DNA of 64,000 nt from assembly GCA_965262365.1 (NCBI GenBank), contig OZ253541.1, positions 5,518,001 through 5,582,000 of the forward strand, given 5' to 3'. Every line of letters starts with the position of its first letter. The first letter of the stretch is position 1. Positions 1 to 7,343 of this stretch are shown one piece after another. The notes under the pieces are model-generated. The model was not told where the DNA came from, searched no databases, and worked only from the letters and a program-made list of their open reading frames with translations. The position numbers and the translations under genes were made by a program. The DNA is from UBA6522 sp965262365. Its GTDB lineage: Bacteria > Pseudomonadota > Gammaproteobacteria > Steroidobacterales > Rariloculaceae.

Positions 1-299
1 TCGAAATCTTCGAGAGTAATAAAGGATGTTGCCTTGGCGAGCGCAACGCACTCGCCGCGGTTTGACGTGACCAAAGTCGTTGTGTAGTCCCAGCAGTTTT
101 CTCCGCAGGCGTCTATGGCGTTTAATTCGGCTTGGCGCCGTTCGGCCGTGCTCCAGCCGAAACCGTAGGTGAGTTCTGTATCCCATACTGCCGGGTCTAC
201 GACGTCCTTTCCGGCCACGGCGATGTAGGCCTCGTCGGGGTTTTGAGCGATGGCCGCTGTCGCGATGATCGCGGCTACGGCGAAAATCCTTACGTTCAT
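1..299 (-). CDS. Small secreted protein, DUF4189-like (runs off the window)
   Basis: The start is ATG at 299 and the C-terminus lies beyond base 1, so about 99 residues are visible. The N-terminus is a short hydrophobic export signal (MNVRIFAVAAIIATAAIA). The mature part has the pattern GWSTAERRQAELNAIDAC followed by a Cys-rich stretch and a NRGECVALA motif. That matches small periplasmic DUF4189-type proteins as I know them. Its ATG overlaps the stop of the upstream lipoprotein gene by 4 bases (ATGA), so the two are translationally coupled. No function is known for the family. Confidence 0.5.
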   Translation of the reverse strand, partial: MNVRIFAVAAIIATAAIAQNPDEAYIAVAGKDVVDPAVWDTELTYGFGWSTAERRQAELNAIDACGENCWDYTTTLVTSNRGECVALAKATSFITLEDF

Positions 300-634
300 C
301 GCTGAAGGCATGGCGTGTCGTATTCGCGCTGGATCGTCTCGACCTTTCCTTTTCCATCGGCGACTTCATCGGCGTGGCCCGGCGTAATGCCACCGATACC
401 GGAAAACACGATGGCGCTAAGCACGCCGTCCCACACGCGTTCTCGGCGTTGCGCCGCAATAGCTTCATCGCGCATGTCGGTCGCGCGGAGGAGCTCTTGA
501 GCGAGCTGCGAACACGACAGCGCCCGATAGAGCTCGGCCGAAACCGTATTGGGCGCTATGTTTTGCGGAGCCGACGCACATGCGACGAGCGCTGCGGCGA
601 TTACGGCGGGTAAGGTAATACGAAGAAGTTGCAT
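296..634 (-). CDS. Small putative lipoprotein
   Basis: 112 residues. The N-terminus has a hydrophobic stretch ending in the lipobox-like LVACA with Cys at about position 19, so it is probably lipid-anchored in the envelope. A glycine-rich hydrophobic patch (AIVFSGIGGITPG) lies near residue 80, flanked by charged helices, and two further Cys residues may pair. It is the first gene of a two-gene unit with the DUF4189-like gene (ATGA overlap). I do not recognise the family. Confidence 0.55.
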   Translation of the reverse strand: MQLLRITLPAVIAAALVACASAPQNIAPNTVSAELYRALSCSQLAQELLRATDMRDEAIAAQRRERVWDGVLSAIVFSGIGGITPGHADEVADGKGKVETIQREYDTPCLQR

Positions 635-777
635 CAGATCCTCTATTGCGGAGAACCCAGTCTAATCCAATACCGAAATGAGCCTGAAGCGATAGGTTGA
701 CTGGGCTGTAGGCGGAGTTTAGTCGCGGGAGAGTCGGTCGGTCAATCTGGCCGCCATGAGCCCGCAAATACCCATGT

Positions 778-912
778 GATGGCACCTACAGTCTTGAGTT
801 CAAGCGCCAGGTGGCGCAACAGTACCTATCCGGCGAGATCGTCTTGGCCGATTTGGCGAGTCTGTACGACGTGTGCCGAGTGGCGTCCCCGGAAGAAGTG
901 TACGAACCGTGA
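778..912 (+). pseudogene. Decayed IS3-type OrfA N-terminus
   Basis: Translation in this frame gives TYSLEFKRQVAQQYLSGE followed by a leucine-rich helix and LYDVCR, then a stop. This is the helix-turn-helix start typical of IS3-family OrfA proteins (FK-x-QVA-x-YL-x-GE). There is no start codon and no downstream orfB, so it is a scrap of an old insertion sequence. Confidence 0.5.
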
Positions 913-1147
913 GTCCCGGTTCGATTTGAGTGTTAGAAAATTCTTATTTGGATACCTCGTATGCAGTTCACGACCGCCTACCTGGACGCTAGTTTGCGAG
1001 ATATCGTGGCGTCTCAGGACAGCGTGGATGCGTCTCGCGTATCAAGAGACGGTGTCGGTCAAACAGCCGGGGCGCAAGAGCCCCAAGGACGTAACGATGA
1101 CAAGGTTGGGTCCGTTTGAGGAATTCGTTCTATTGGGCTGAGCTAGA

Positions 1148-1588
1148 ATGACCGCGCCCGTAGACGTGTTCGGGTTGGCAATGTCGTTGGGACTTGGTTG
1201 CCACTCGGAAAATCTGTCTGACTAAGTGTGCGGAAAGATCGAGTGCGTATCGGGAGGCGGATACCGGATCGTCTACAAGGGACGACAGCCGTTCACGCGT
1301 CAGCGCTTTACGGTTGGTCACGACTTCGGCCACTACTTTCTGTATCGCGAGCTGATCGATGACGGCATCGCCGACGATATTGCTTACTGCAGCATTAGGG
1401 AAGGCGCGTAGGAGAGCACGAGAATCGGGGCGTTCCACGAAATCGAGGCGAACCAAGTCGTCGCCGCGGTTCTGATGGCGGACGTACTCGCGGAGTCCGA
1501 CCGTTATCAGAATCCGGGAATCTCTGTCGAAGATCTGGCTTGCAAATTCGGTGTCTCCAGACTGTCGATGGAAATTCGATTGGGATGA
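1148..1588 (+). pseudogene. ImmA/IrrE-type (M78) peptidase gene broken by two in-frame stops
   Basis: One continuous frame from ATG 1148 to TGA 1586 carries the landmarks of M78 peptidases: an N-terminal helix, a GKIECVSGGGYRIVY strand, RQRFTVGHDFGHYF, and the later IEANQVVAAVLMADVL and CKFGVSRLSMEIRLG motifs. TAA at 1223 and TAG at 1409 interrupt it without any frameshift. The usual zinc motif HExxH reads HDFGH here, so the catalytic Glu is also changed. Intact relatives cut phage-type or toxin-linked repressors and sit after an XRE repressor gene; none is intact here. Confidence 0.75.
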
Positions 1589-1603
1589 GAATTTCTGCGC
1601 CGT

Positions 1604-2248
1604 CTAGTCGTTCGCCGTTGGGTTTGTGAGCCGGATAAATCCGTCTCTACTGCCAGCGAAGGGGTAGGAAAGTGATACAAAGGTGCCGCCCCTGCGTCGA
1701 AACTGTAGATCATCAAGGGTAGACGCGCCACCCGGTCCAGGAATCCGAACCGAGCGCCAATGGCGCCCAAACGTAAGGTAGGCTTGGTGACCAAAATGAA
1801 CACTAAGCCCGACGAAGTGATTTGCGTCTCTGCCCTCTTGTTCGCTCACGCCGAGACTGAGCCCGACACCGTATCTGTGCCTCCAAGTTTGCGGTTGGCC
1901 ATTGCTCTCTCCGGCGTTTGGACCCGTCAGGTTCCTCGTTATGTGTACGAAAAACAATGTGGGAAATTCTCGCGCATCTTCTGCCTCATGATCCCGTAGA
2001 ACGAGGTCGTTCTTCAGCGTATACTCTCTATCGGTCACCTCGCTAATACCGAGGCCTAGTGTGAAGCTCGTTTCCCACGGATTTGGACTGGTTGGCACTG
2101 TAGGTTCCGAGAGCGTTAAATCGATATTTCCCTCGAATTGGGCGGTCCCCGTAATCGTTGTTGCTCCCTCTGGCGTTTGCCCAATTTCGATTTGGGGAAA
2201 GCCAGTAATCGGCAAGAGGACAAGGATTGAAAAAATTTTGTGCCGCAT
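1604..2248 (-). CDS. Putative secreted or outer-membrane beta-rich protein
   Basis: 214 residues when started at ATG 2248, chosen because it opens a signal peptide (MRHKIFSILVLLPITGF) and has GGGAG-like bases 8-9 nt upstream. The rest is rich in alternating polar/hydrophobic strands with Gly and aromatic residues (SFTLGLGISEV, YGVGLSLGVSEQE, GTFVSLSYPFAG), as in small beta-barrel or surface proteins. It has no recognised family motif and no operon partner. A longer reading frame upstream of 2248 lacks protein-like composition. Confidence 0.5.
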   Translation of the reverse strand: MRHKIFSILVLLPITGFPQIEIGQTPEGATTITGTAQFEGNIDLTLSEPTVPTSPNPWETSFTLGLGISEVTDREYTLKNDLVLRDHEAEDAREFPTLFFVHITRNLTGPNAGESNGQPQTWRHRYGVGLSLGVSEQEGRDANHFVGLSVHFGHQAYLTFGRHWRSVRIPGPGGASTLDDLQFRRRGGTFVSLSYPFAGSRDGFIRLTNPTAND

Positions 2249-2538
2249 GTGGTTAAGCTCCCTGTTTACTGGATGGGCGAATTCTAGCGCAAGATAACCA
2301 AGGTAGCGCAGCAGCCCGGTACGCGAAGCATCATAACTGGAATGCCACTGCCCCAAAAAGTGAGTATGTGACAAGAACCGTCTAGTTCAGTATATAACCT
2401 CCTATTATACTGCGCTCAACACAGGCGGTTCCGAGAGCACGTAACCGCTATCACTAGATCTGGACCCAGGGGGTTGGACAGTGAGCATGATCTGGTAAGT
2501 GAAATCTCGAAGCTTTTGACTCTGGAGAGAGACAGAAG

Positions 2539-2790
2539 ATGACGCGGAGAAAGAGGGCCTATCTTTTGTCGGCGTTCCAGGCGAAAGTCGAGCTGTCAAC
2601 GGTGAAGGGCGAGCGCATTTTGGCGGAGCTGGACGAAGAGTTTGATGTTCATGCAATCTTAACCAGATTCAGGATTAGGAGAAGCGGCTGGCGGAATGCG
2701 AGGAGGATGTGTTGGGCGGAAAGGCGGTCAAAGGGCAGCACAACGAAAAGGAGGTAGGGAAGCTTGATGCCAAGATCGCGGTCGGCTAGA
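2539..2790 (+). pseudogene. Degenerate IS3-family OrfA
   Basis: The frame opens MTRRKRAYLLSAFQAKVEL and continues STVKGERILAELDEEFDVH, the classic IS3 OrfA N-terminus (FKAKVAL-A-KGE-TLAELA-FDVH). A frameshift and a stop follow; in the neighbouring frame the expected continuation is visible (EKRLAECEEDV, GGKAVKG, EVGKLDAKI). No orfB is nearby. It is a separate relic from the one at 778-912 because the N-terminal types differ. Confidence 0.6.
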
Positions 2791-2829
2791 GATGGAGAAC
2801 GACTCTCTTTCCCGCGAGCCAGCGTGGCT

Positions 2830-3141
2830 TCATTGCGAGTGTTTGGTCGTCCCGCGTGGCACGTCCGGCGCGATTTTCGAAATTTCCCGCCGAATTTCCT
2901 CAATCTCCTCGCCTCGGTCGTTCGCGATCATGTCCCGCGCGGTGGCTTGGGCGGTGAACAACGTTGACCGCAAGAGCTGGATTTCAAGCTCGGTCCGGGG
3001 CCATTCGCGACGATCGAGAGCCTCCATCGCCAACTGAACCAGGACATGATTGGGCGATTGGTTCCGTTTTCTGGCGGCATTTTCGACGCGATTCCATTGG
3101 TCTTCGGTCACTCGAACGGTCTTCGACAGCGTCTTGGCCAT
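2830..3141 (-). CDS. Ribbon-helix-helix DNA-binding protein
   Basis: 103 residues. The N-terminus KTVRVTEDQWNRVENAARKR then SPNHVLVQLAMEAL matches the CopG/Arc strand-helix-helix layout. A charged, probably coiled-coil C-terminal half follows (ANDRGEEIEEIRREISKI). Such proteins are often antitoxins or element repressors, but no toxin gene lies next to it. A near-palindrome between possible -35 and -10 boxes just upstream is consistent with autorepression. Confidence 0.6.
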   Translation of the reverse strand: MAKTLSKTVRVTEDQWNRVENAARKRNQSPNHVLVQLAMEALDRREWPRTELEIQLLRSTLFTAQATARDMIANDRGEEIEEIRREISKIAPDVPRGTTKHSQ

Positions 3142-3152
3142 GTGGTTTTCCC

Positions 3153-3178
3153 ATTATCCGGAAAGATTTCCCGGTCAA
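3153..3178 (-). promoter_or_regulatory. Possible autoregulated promoter of the ribbon-helix-helix gene
   Basis: Reading leftward, TTGACC (3178-3173) and GATAAT (3158-3153) are separated by 14 bases, shorter than ideal. The spacer is an imperfect palindrome, CCGGGAAATCTTTCCGG on the minus strand (3158-3174). Its position between the boxes fits an operator for the protein encoded 12 bases downstream. This is inference from layout. Confidence 0.35.
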
Positions 3179-3312
3179 TTGTGCCGGAACGTGTACAGGA
3201 TCGGTCAACGATCTGATTCGGAAGTGCCGGTCTCGAGAAAGGAAGGTCTTGCCATGAAGTCGATTATCGAGGGCAATAAATATCGCGCTGCTGTAGGTCG
3301 GAGGAAGCTGGC

Positions 3313-3454
3313 GTTCAGTCAATTTGAAGGAACGGGCAAATCGAGGAGGATCGCGCGCTGGCGAGCGATCGGAGTCATGTCGGTTTTGTCCGAGATATCA
3401 ACAGCTTGCCCATTCAGTCAATTTGACTGAACGGCGCCGTCGAATTGACTGAAC
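3313..3454. repeat. Cluster of TTCAGTCAA-type palindromic sites
   Basis: Three related sites occur within 142 bp of non-coding DNA: GTTCAGTCAATTTGAAGG (from 3313), ATTCAGTCAATTTGACTGAA (from 3412, a near-perfect palindrome) and GTCGAATTGACTGAAC (3439-3454, inverted). The last two are separated by the perfect palindrome GGCGCC. The spacing and symmetry suggest operator sites or a decayed mobile-element end. The rest of 3142-3907 shows no convincing gene. Confidence 0.55.
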
Positions 3455-3843
3455 TTTTCCCGGCACGGTCGCAGGGCGATTCTCTGGTAGTGGGGCAAAG
3501 TCGAATGCAGGTCGAGCGCGGGTCGAGCGCAGTGGGAGGTAGTTGGCGCCGGTCCGGGCAGCCCGCTGCGTCGGGTGTGAGATAGTCACGCCCACCGGCG
3601 TCGTCGATGTGCTTCCTCAAGGTCCAAGCGACCGGGAGGCCAAGCCATTGTTACTACAATGGGTTAGCCGAGCGGCGCCTGAGCGGAGGCGTCCGCAGCG
3701 CAGCGGGGGGAGTAGTTCCCGAACCGTCGCGCGGCTTCCGGGGCGTAGTATAGGAACTGCGGGGCGCGATTGAAAGTGCTGGCTGGAAGGTGTCGCGAAG
3801 CGATCGCATCGGCGGACGCGACCGATCGCGACGGGAGGGGGAT

Positions 3844-3865
3844 GGCGTTCGCGGACGCGAACGCC
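3844..3865. repeat. Perfect 10-bp-arm palindrome
   Basis: GGCGTTCGCG, GA, CGCGAACGCC. It lies 42 bp beyond the 3' end of the module A operon in a GC-rich tract that also holds two GCGATCGC/CGATCGCG half-palindromes. Module B has a weaker equivalent near 30080. It may be a transcription stop, a protein site or part of an origin; there is no T-run. Confidence 0.45.
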
Positions 3866-3907
3866 GGCAGCGACTGCGAGGCGCGCGGGCGAAGTCCGCG
3901 GCGCGAA

Positions 3908-4135
3908 TCAGGGGTAGTAGGGGTGAGTGTCGTATCTGCGTTGGGCTTCGTCGCGGATGCGCGAGCGGTCGAAGACCCGATGGGGTCCACGAGGATCTTC
4001 ACTGAGATGAAGTACGTAGTAGTGCTTGCCGGGATTGAGGATGTCGGGCTGGCGGTAGACCTCGCCGATGCAGCCGTCGTCGTCGTAGATGTTGGACTGC
4101 TCGGGCGTGATTCTTTTGAACGTGATGCGGGACAT
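3908..4135 (-). CDS. 75-aa conserved module protein
   Basis: Start ATG 4135 was chosen because its paralogue in module B (30374-30601) also begins MSR-TFKRI and conservation begins there. Both copies have a beta-rich core (GEVYRQPDILNPGKHYYVL, FDRSRIRDEAQRR in this copy). It is acidic/aromatic, has no signal or membrane segment, and is the promoter-distal gene of the leftward operon. I do not recognise the family; conservation across two modules supports a real gene. Confidence 0.65.
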   Translation of the reverse strand: MSRITFKRITPEQSNIYDDDGCIGEVYRQPDILNPGKHYYVLHLSEDPRGPHRVFDRSRIRDEAQRRYDTHPYYP

Positions 4136-4164
4136 GTTCGTGTTCCTTGTTGAGTTGGGAATCG

Positions 4165-4211
4165 GTGAACGCGCAGGAGACTCTCTCTCGATCGCCGCGC
4201 GGTTCACTCAC
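4165..4211 (-). promoter_or_regulatory. CTCTCTC-loop leader hairpin before the 75-aa gene
   Basis: GTGAAC (4165-4170) pairs with GTTCAC (4202-4207), with further G/C pairing inside, and encloses a CTCTCTCTCGATCG tract. Thirty-three bases (4179-4211) are identical to 30653-30685 in module B, although the flanking non-coding DNA has diverged. Related hairpins precede the SSB genes and the small gene beside them. Confidence 0.6.
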
Positions 4212-4270
4212 TTGCGGCTCGACGTCACCCGGGTTGAATGCACGGCGCCCGGCAGGACGGATGTGGAAAC

Positions 4271-4304
4271 GCGGACCGCACCGAGCGATGTCGATGCGGC
4301 CCGC
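4271..4304 (-). terminator. Hairpin after the SLOG gene (module A)
   Basis: Ten-base arms GCGGACCGCA / TGCGGCCCGC with a 14-nt loop. The single mismatch becomes a G.U pair only on the minus-strand RNA, the strand transcribed through the SLOG gene. There is no good T-run, so it may be a weak terminator or a processing site. Module B has a strong terminator at the same place. Confidence 0.5.
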
Positions 4305-4318
4305 AATCGTCGGCGGCG

Positions 4319-5236
4319 TCAGGCGGCGAGTTGGATTCGCTGAACCGGTATGCCCAGTTGCTGGGCCTTGTCGACGAGGTTCTCGGAGATGCCGGAGCCC
4401 GGGAAGGAGATGACGCCCTTCGGGAGCAGGCTCAGCAGTTGGTCGTTGCGCCGGAACGGGGCGGCCTTGCCGTGCGCGTTCCAGTCCGGGCGGCACACGA
4501 CCTGGTGCACGTTTCGGGACTCGGCCCAACGCGCCGCGATTTTCTCCGCACCCGGACCGCCGCCGTGCACGAGGACCATGTCCTTGTACTTGTTGCGGAC
4601 GTTGTCGAGTGCGGAGTAGATCGGGTCGGCGTCGTCGACGGGCTTGGAGCCGGTGACTGCGACGAGGGTTCCCTGCGGCAGGTGCGCCTTCGTCTTTTCG
4701 CTATCCCGGGCGCGGAGGAAGTCGCGCGCGTCGATCGCGGCCGAAGTCAGTTTCGCCGTACGGGAGGTGTGCGAGCCGTGCCTCGGTCGCCACATGTTCC
4801 CGGTGTCGGAGCGGTACCGCTCGGCCGCCGCATCCCGCAACTGCTCGAAGGCGTCGCGTCGATCGCCGAGATGCTGCGCGCGCTCGGTGATTCGTTCCAG
4901 TTCCCAGGCGCCGATCTCGGACCCGTCCTGTGACGCCTGCAGGTTCTTCAGCTCCGGCGCCAGCCGGTCGATGGCCCGGTCCAGTCTCACGGTCTGCATG
5001 TGCAGGGTATTGACGAAGCCCCAGAGCAGCGACTCCCGTTCGTCGGCGAGCTGGGTGCCATCAGGGGCTATCTCTTGGACGAAGGCGTCAAGGACCGTCT
5101 CCAGTCCCGTGAGGGCTTCGGATTCGTCCCAGACGGCTCTGGGGTCGGGCTCGCCCCGGTTGGGTCCTCCTCCAAAGTACTCGAGGTTCTCGCAGATGAC
5201 CGCGGTGGGGGAAGCGTGTTGAGCGTGAGTAAGCAT
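4319..5236 (-). CDS. SLOG-fold protein (DUF2493/YspA-like), module A
   Basis: 305 residues from ATG 5236, which has CAGGAG 7-11 nt upstream and matches the paralogue start. The N-terminal 180 residues are helical (ADERESLLWGFVNTLHMQTV and a long charged stretch). The C-terminal ~120 residues are a DUF2493-type Rossmann domain: GTLVAVTGSKPV, then VLVHGGGPGAEKIAARWAE, a conserved PDW, and VISFPGSG near the end. SLOG domains bind nucleotides or nucleotide-derived ligands; this class is common on plasmids and phages. The module B copy (30798-31721) keeps all of these motifs. Its role is inferred only as ligand sensing or processing within the module. Confidence 0.8.
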   Translation of the reverse strand: MLTHAQHASPTAVICENLEYFGGGPNRGEPDPRAVWDESEALTGLETVLDAFVQEIAPDGTQLADERESLLWGFVNTLHMQTVRLDRAIDRLAPELKNLQASQDGSEIGAWELERITERAQHLGDRRDAFEQLRDAAAERYRSDTGNMWRPRHGSHTSRTAKLTSAAIDARDFLRARDSEKTKAHLPQGTLVAVTGSKPVDDADPIYSALDNVRNKYKDMVLVHGGGPGAEKIAARWAESRNVHQVVCRPDWNAHGKAAPFRRNDQLLSLLPKGVISFPGSGISENLVDKAQQLGIPVQRIQLAA

Positions 5237-5314
5237 GATGAGCTCCTGTCTTTTCTTAATGAGAGAGCACGGCGGGGTATTCCGTCGTGACATGTTTAGT
5301 GGGATGCGCGCGCG

Positions 5315-5382
5315 CAGGGCAGTCACCCGCTGGCGGGCCGCAACGCAGTGCAGGACCCCTGCTTTGCAGGGGTTGACGCCTG
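5315..5382 (-). ncRNA. Candidate three-way-junction leader RNA of the SLOG gene (module A)
   Basis: The outer stem pairs CAGG (5315-5318) with CCTG (5379-5382) and GTCA (5322-5325) with TGAC (5374-5377). Inside is a perfect 8-bp hairpin ACCCCTGC/GCAGGGGT (5355-5373) and a second weak GC arm. Module B keeps the outer stem and has a hairpin of different sequence at the same position (31828-31845), so the stem covaries. It lies about 80-145 nt upstream of the SLOG start codon, within its leader. Confidence 0.5.
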
Positions 5383-5427
5383 AGCACGTGTGTCACGCTG
5401 AACATGTGATGACGGAATAAAAAGTTT

Positions 5428-6495
5428 TCAGTCTCGCGACTCGTTCCTGGTTCCTTGTTCACCCGCGGCGAAGCCGCACCGACTGTGCGCGGGAGGTTGA
5501 TCGAGCAGCGGCGCCATTGTGCCGGCAAGATGTTCGGGACCGAGTTCGACCAAGTCCTGGTTGAAATCATTGCCTGCCGGGATCAGGACCGTGGAAGCAA
5601 TGCCGAGCAGCGTGCACCGCTGTTGCAGCCTCCGCGCGGCGCGTTCGCCTTCCTCGTCGCGGTCCTGGGCGACGATCAGGCGCGAGACCATCGGCGGCGG
5701 CACGAACGCGCCGAGCCCCCCGGCCGAGAGTGCGGCGGCCGCGAACGTCCCGGACGGGACAGCGGTTCGCAAGGCGCCGTGCGGCAGGACGGTGACGAGC
5801 GACAGCACCGTCTCGATGCCCTCGCCCACCAGCAGCGTGGAGGCGGCCGCCGGTTCGCCGAAGCGCACGGCGAGGCCGTGGATGCGGCCGAGGGACTTGC
5901 GGGGTGCGGCGACGTTTGCTTTGGCGGGTCGCCGGGAATCGAGCCATGTTCGGTGAACCCCGGCAAGTTCCCCGTCGTCGCCGGCGACAGCCGCGACGAG
6001 CGCCGGATAGCGGCGCCAGCCGCCGGAGTCCGAGCGATATGGGAGGGCGTGATGGAATCGCAGGGCGGGGAAACGGCAGCGGCGGATGCCGCGGGCTGCG
6101 AGGTATTTTTCGGCCTGTGTCCGATCGATGGGCTGGCAGCGGTTCCACAGGTTGCGGGCTGCTTCGGTGCGGTCGTAGGTGTCGGGGCGGTCACTTGCCG
6201 ACGGTAGAGGCTGCGCCAGGAACCGGCGGGCCTCGGCCAGCGCCTCGCGTAGCGAGCGCGAGCCGGTGGCCAGGCGGATGAGATCCAGAAGATCGCCGTG
6301 AGTTCCGAGTGCGGCATCCTGCCATTTCCCGACCGGACCCGGCGGCTCGAGCCGCACGAAGAGCGAGCGGCCCGGTGCGCCGCGCACGTCCCCGGCGCAC
6401 CAGTAGCGGCCGACGCGGCGCCCGTGGGCAAGATAGCGCCGGCAGCAATCTTCCGCATGCGCGGCCAGCGCCGCGGCGGTGTCGGAGGCGTTCAT
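5428..6495 (-). CDS. Toprim-domain protein, primase-like, module A
   Basis: 355 residues. The N-terminal ~110 residues resemble the region before Toprim in phage/plasmid primase-like proteins (RYWCAGDVRGAPGRSLFVRL, then HGDLLDLIR). A Toprim core follows: GEGIET at 224-229 and LIVAQDRDEEGERAARRL with the DxD pair at 278/280. No helicase domain and no canonical N-terminal zinc finger are present, so it is shorter than a full primase-helicase. It sits between ssb and the SLOG gene. The likely role is priming or nicking in element replication (inference). Confidence 0.75.
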   Translation of the reverse strand: MNASDTAAALAAHAEDCCRRYLAHGRRVGRYWCAGDVRGAPGRSLFVRLEPPGPVGKWQDAALGTHGDLLDLIRLATGSRSLREALAEARRFLAQPLPSASDRPDTYDRTEAARNLWNRCQPIDRTQAEKYLAARGIRRCRFPALRFHHALPYRSDSGGWRRYPALVAAVAGDDGELAGVHRTWLDSRRPAKANVAAPRKSLGRIHGLAVRFGEPAAASTLLVGEGIETVLSLVTVLPHGALRTAVPSGTFAAAALSAGGLGAFVPPPMVSRLIVAQDRDEEGERAARRLQQRCTLLGIASTVLIPAGNDFNQDLVELGPEHLAGTMAPLLDQPPAHSRCGFAAGEQGTRNESRD

Positions 6496-6585
6496 CGCAG
6501 TGCCTCGGCAGGGAACCGCGCCGAACCGGCGCGAACGGAAGGGAAAGGTGAATGGAACACGGGATCGGCTCTCCGCCTGAGGAGT

Positions 6586-6622
6586 CGCCCCGATGCCGGT
6601 CGGACTCGACCGCTCCGGGGCG
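6586..6622 (-). promoter_or_regulatory. Nested hairpin in the leader of the Toprim gene (module A)
   Basis: CGCCCCG (6586-6592) pairs with CGGGGCG (6616-6622). Inside, GGTCG pairs with CGACC around a 4-nt loop. Module B has GCCCCG/CGGGGC with the same inner GGACTCGACC string at 33275-33309. On the transcribed strand the inner arm reads GGTCGAGTCC, similar to a tRNA T-arm, but no tRNA can be folded around it. Confidence 0.45.
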
Positions 6623-6712
6623 TGAGGCGGAGACGAACGGCCCGGGGGTCGGACCGTGGAGTGACGGCAGGATGCCGTCAGCCGATGCGGCGTGGACGGC
6701 TACATGGCAATA

Positions 6713-6745
6713 GGCTGACCGCCACCGGGTTGGTGACGGCCAGCC
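6713..6745 (-). other. Long hairpin between ssb and the Toprim gene (module A)
   Basis: Fourteen-base arms begin GGCTGACCGC and end GGCCAGCC. Two positions are A-C/C-A mismatches on the plus strand but G.U pairs on the minus-strand transcript. It lies 33 nt past the ssb stop and is followed on the transcript by CATGTAGCC, also present after the module B hairpin. It could be a processing site, attenuator or leader element. Confidence 0.5.
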
Positions 6746-6778
6746 TTCGCGGATGCCGCAGACGCGGCGGAGGGCCGT

Positions 6779-7246
6779 TTAGAAGGGCACGGTGTCGTCG
6801 AGGACGTCCTGCGAGGCGCCCTGCGCCTTGGCGGCCTCGTTCACCGCCTGGCCCCCGGCCTGCGGCGCATCGCCACCGTTGGATCCGTTGGCGCCGTTCG
6901 GCCGATCCAGGAACTGCACCCTCCCACCGGGGGCGAGCAGGATCTCGGTGGAGAACCGGTCGGAGTCCTCCCCGTCCTTGCGCCAGCGCCGCGTCTGCAG
7001 CTTGCCGGACACGTAGACCAGCCGGCCCTTCTTCGCGTGGCGCTCCAGCATGTCGATCAGGCCGGGCTGGAACGACACCACCCTGTGCCATTCTGTCCGC
7101 TCTTCCCTGCTTCCGGAATTTTTATCCAGGAAACTTTCGTCGGTCGCAATACTCAAATTGGCGACACGGCCTCCACTGACCAAATGATTGACAGTGACAT
7201 CGGCGCCCAGGCGCCCGATCACTTCTGCGCGGTTCAAACCAAACAT
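6779..7246 (-). CDS. ssb: Single-stranded DNA-binding protein, module A
   Basis: 155 residues from ATG 7246 (MFGLNRAEVIGRLGADVTV). It has the SSB OB-fold landmarks: GRLG, VANLSIATDE, TEWHRVVSF, KKGRLVYVSGKLQTRRW and FSTEILLAP. A Gly/Asn/Ala-rich linker follows, then the acidic tip DDTVPF, close to the usual DDDIPF that recruits partner proteins. This is an element-encoded SSB, not the housekeeping copy, judging by its place in the module and a second copy in module B. Confidence 0.92.
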   Translation of the reverse strand: MFGLNRAEVIGRLGADVTVNHLVSGGRVANLSIATDESFLDKNSGSREERTEWHRVVSFQPGLIDMLERHAKKGRLVYVSGKLQTRRWRKDGEDSDRFSTEILLAPGGRVQFLDRPNGANGSNGGDAPQAGGQAVNEAAKAQGASQDVLDDTVPF

Positions 7247-7280
7247 AACGATTACCTCAGATTGATGACAACGGTTGAAC

Positions 7281-7316
7281 GAACCGGCAACGGCCCTCCC
7301 GAGCCCTCCCCGATTC
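7281..7316 (-). promoter_or_regulatory. Leader hairpin of ssb (module A)
   Basis: GAACCGG (7281-7287) pairs with CCGATTC (7310-7316), with one G.U on the minus-strand RNA. The module B counterpart pairs perfectly (33935-33971). It belongs to the GTGAAC/GTTC-type leader family seen before the 75-aa gene. The GAGAGAG loop is weaker here (GCTCGGGAGGG on the transcript). Confidence 0.4.
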
Positions 7317-7343
7317 ACCCTTTATTCGGGCTTGGCCCGAACT

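Noticed and set aside
6598..6611. T-arm-like GGTCGAGTCC on the minus strand, hinting at a tRNA
   Set aside because: No acceptor, D or anticodon arm can be folded around it, and the string is explained by the nested leader hairpin conserved in module B.
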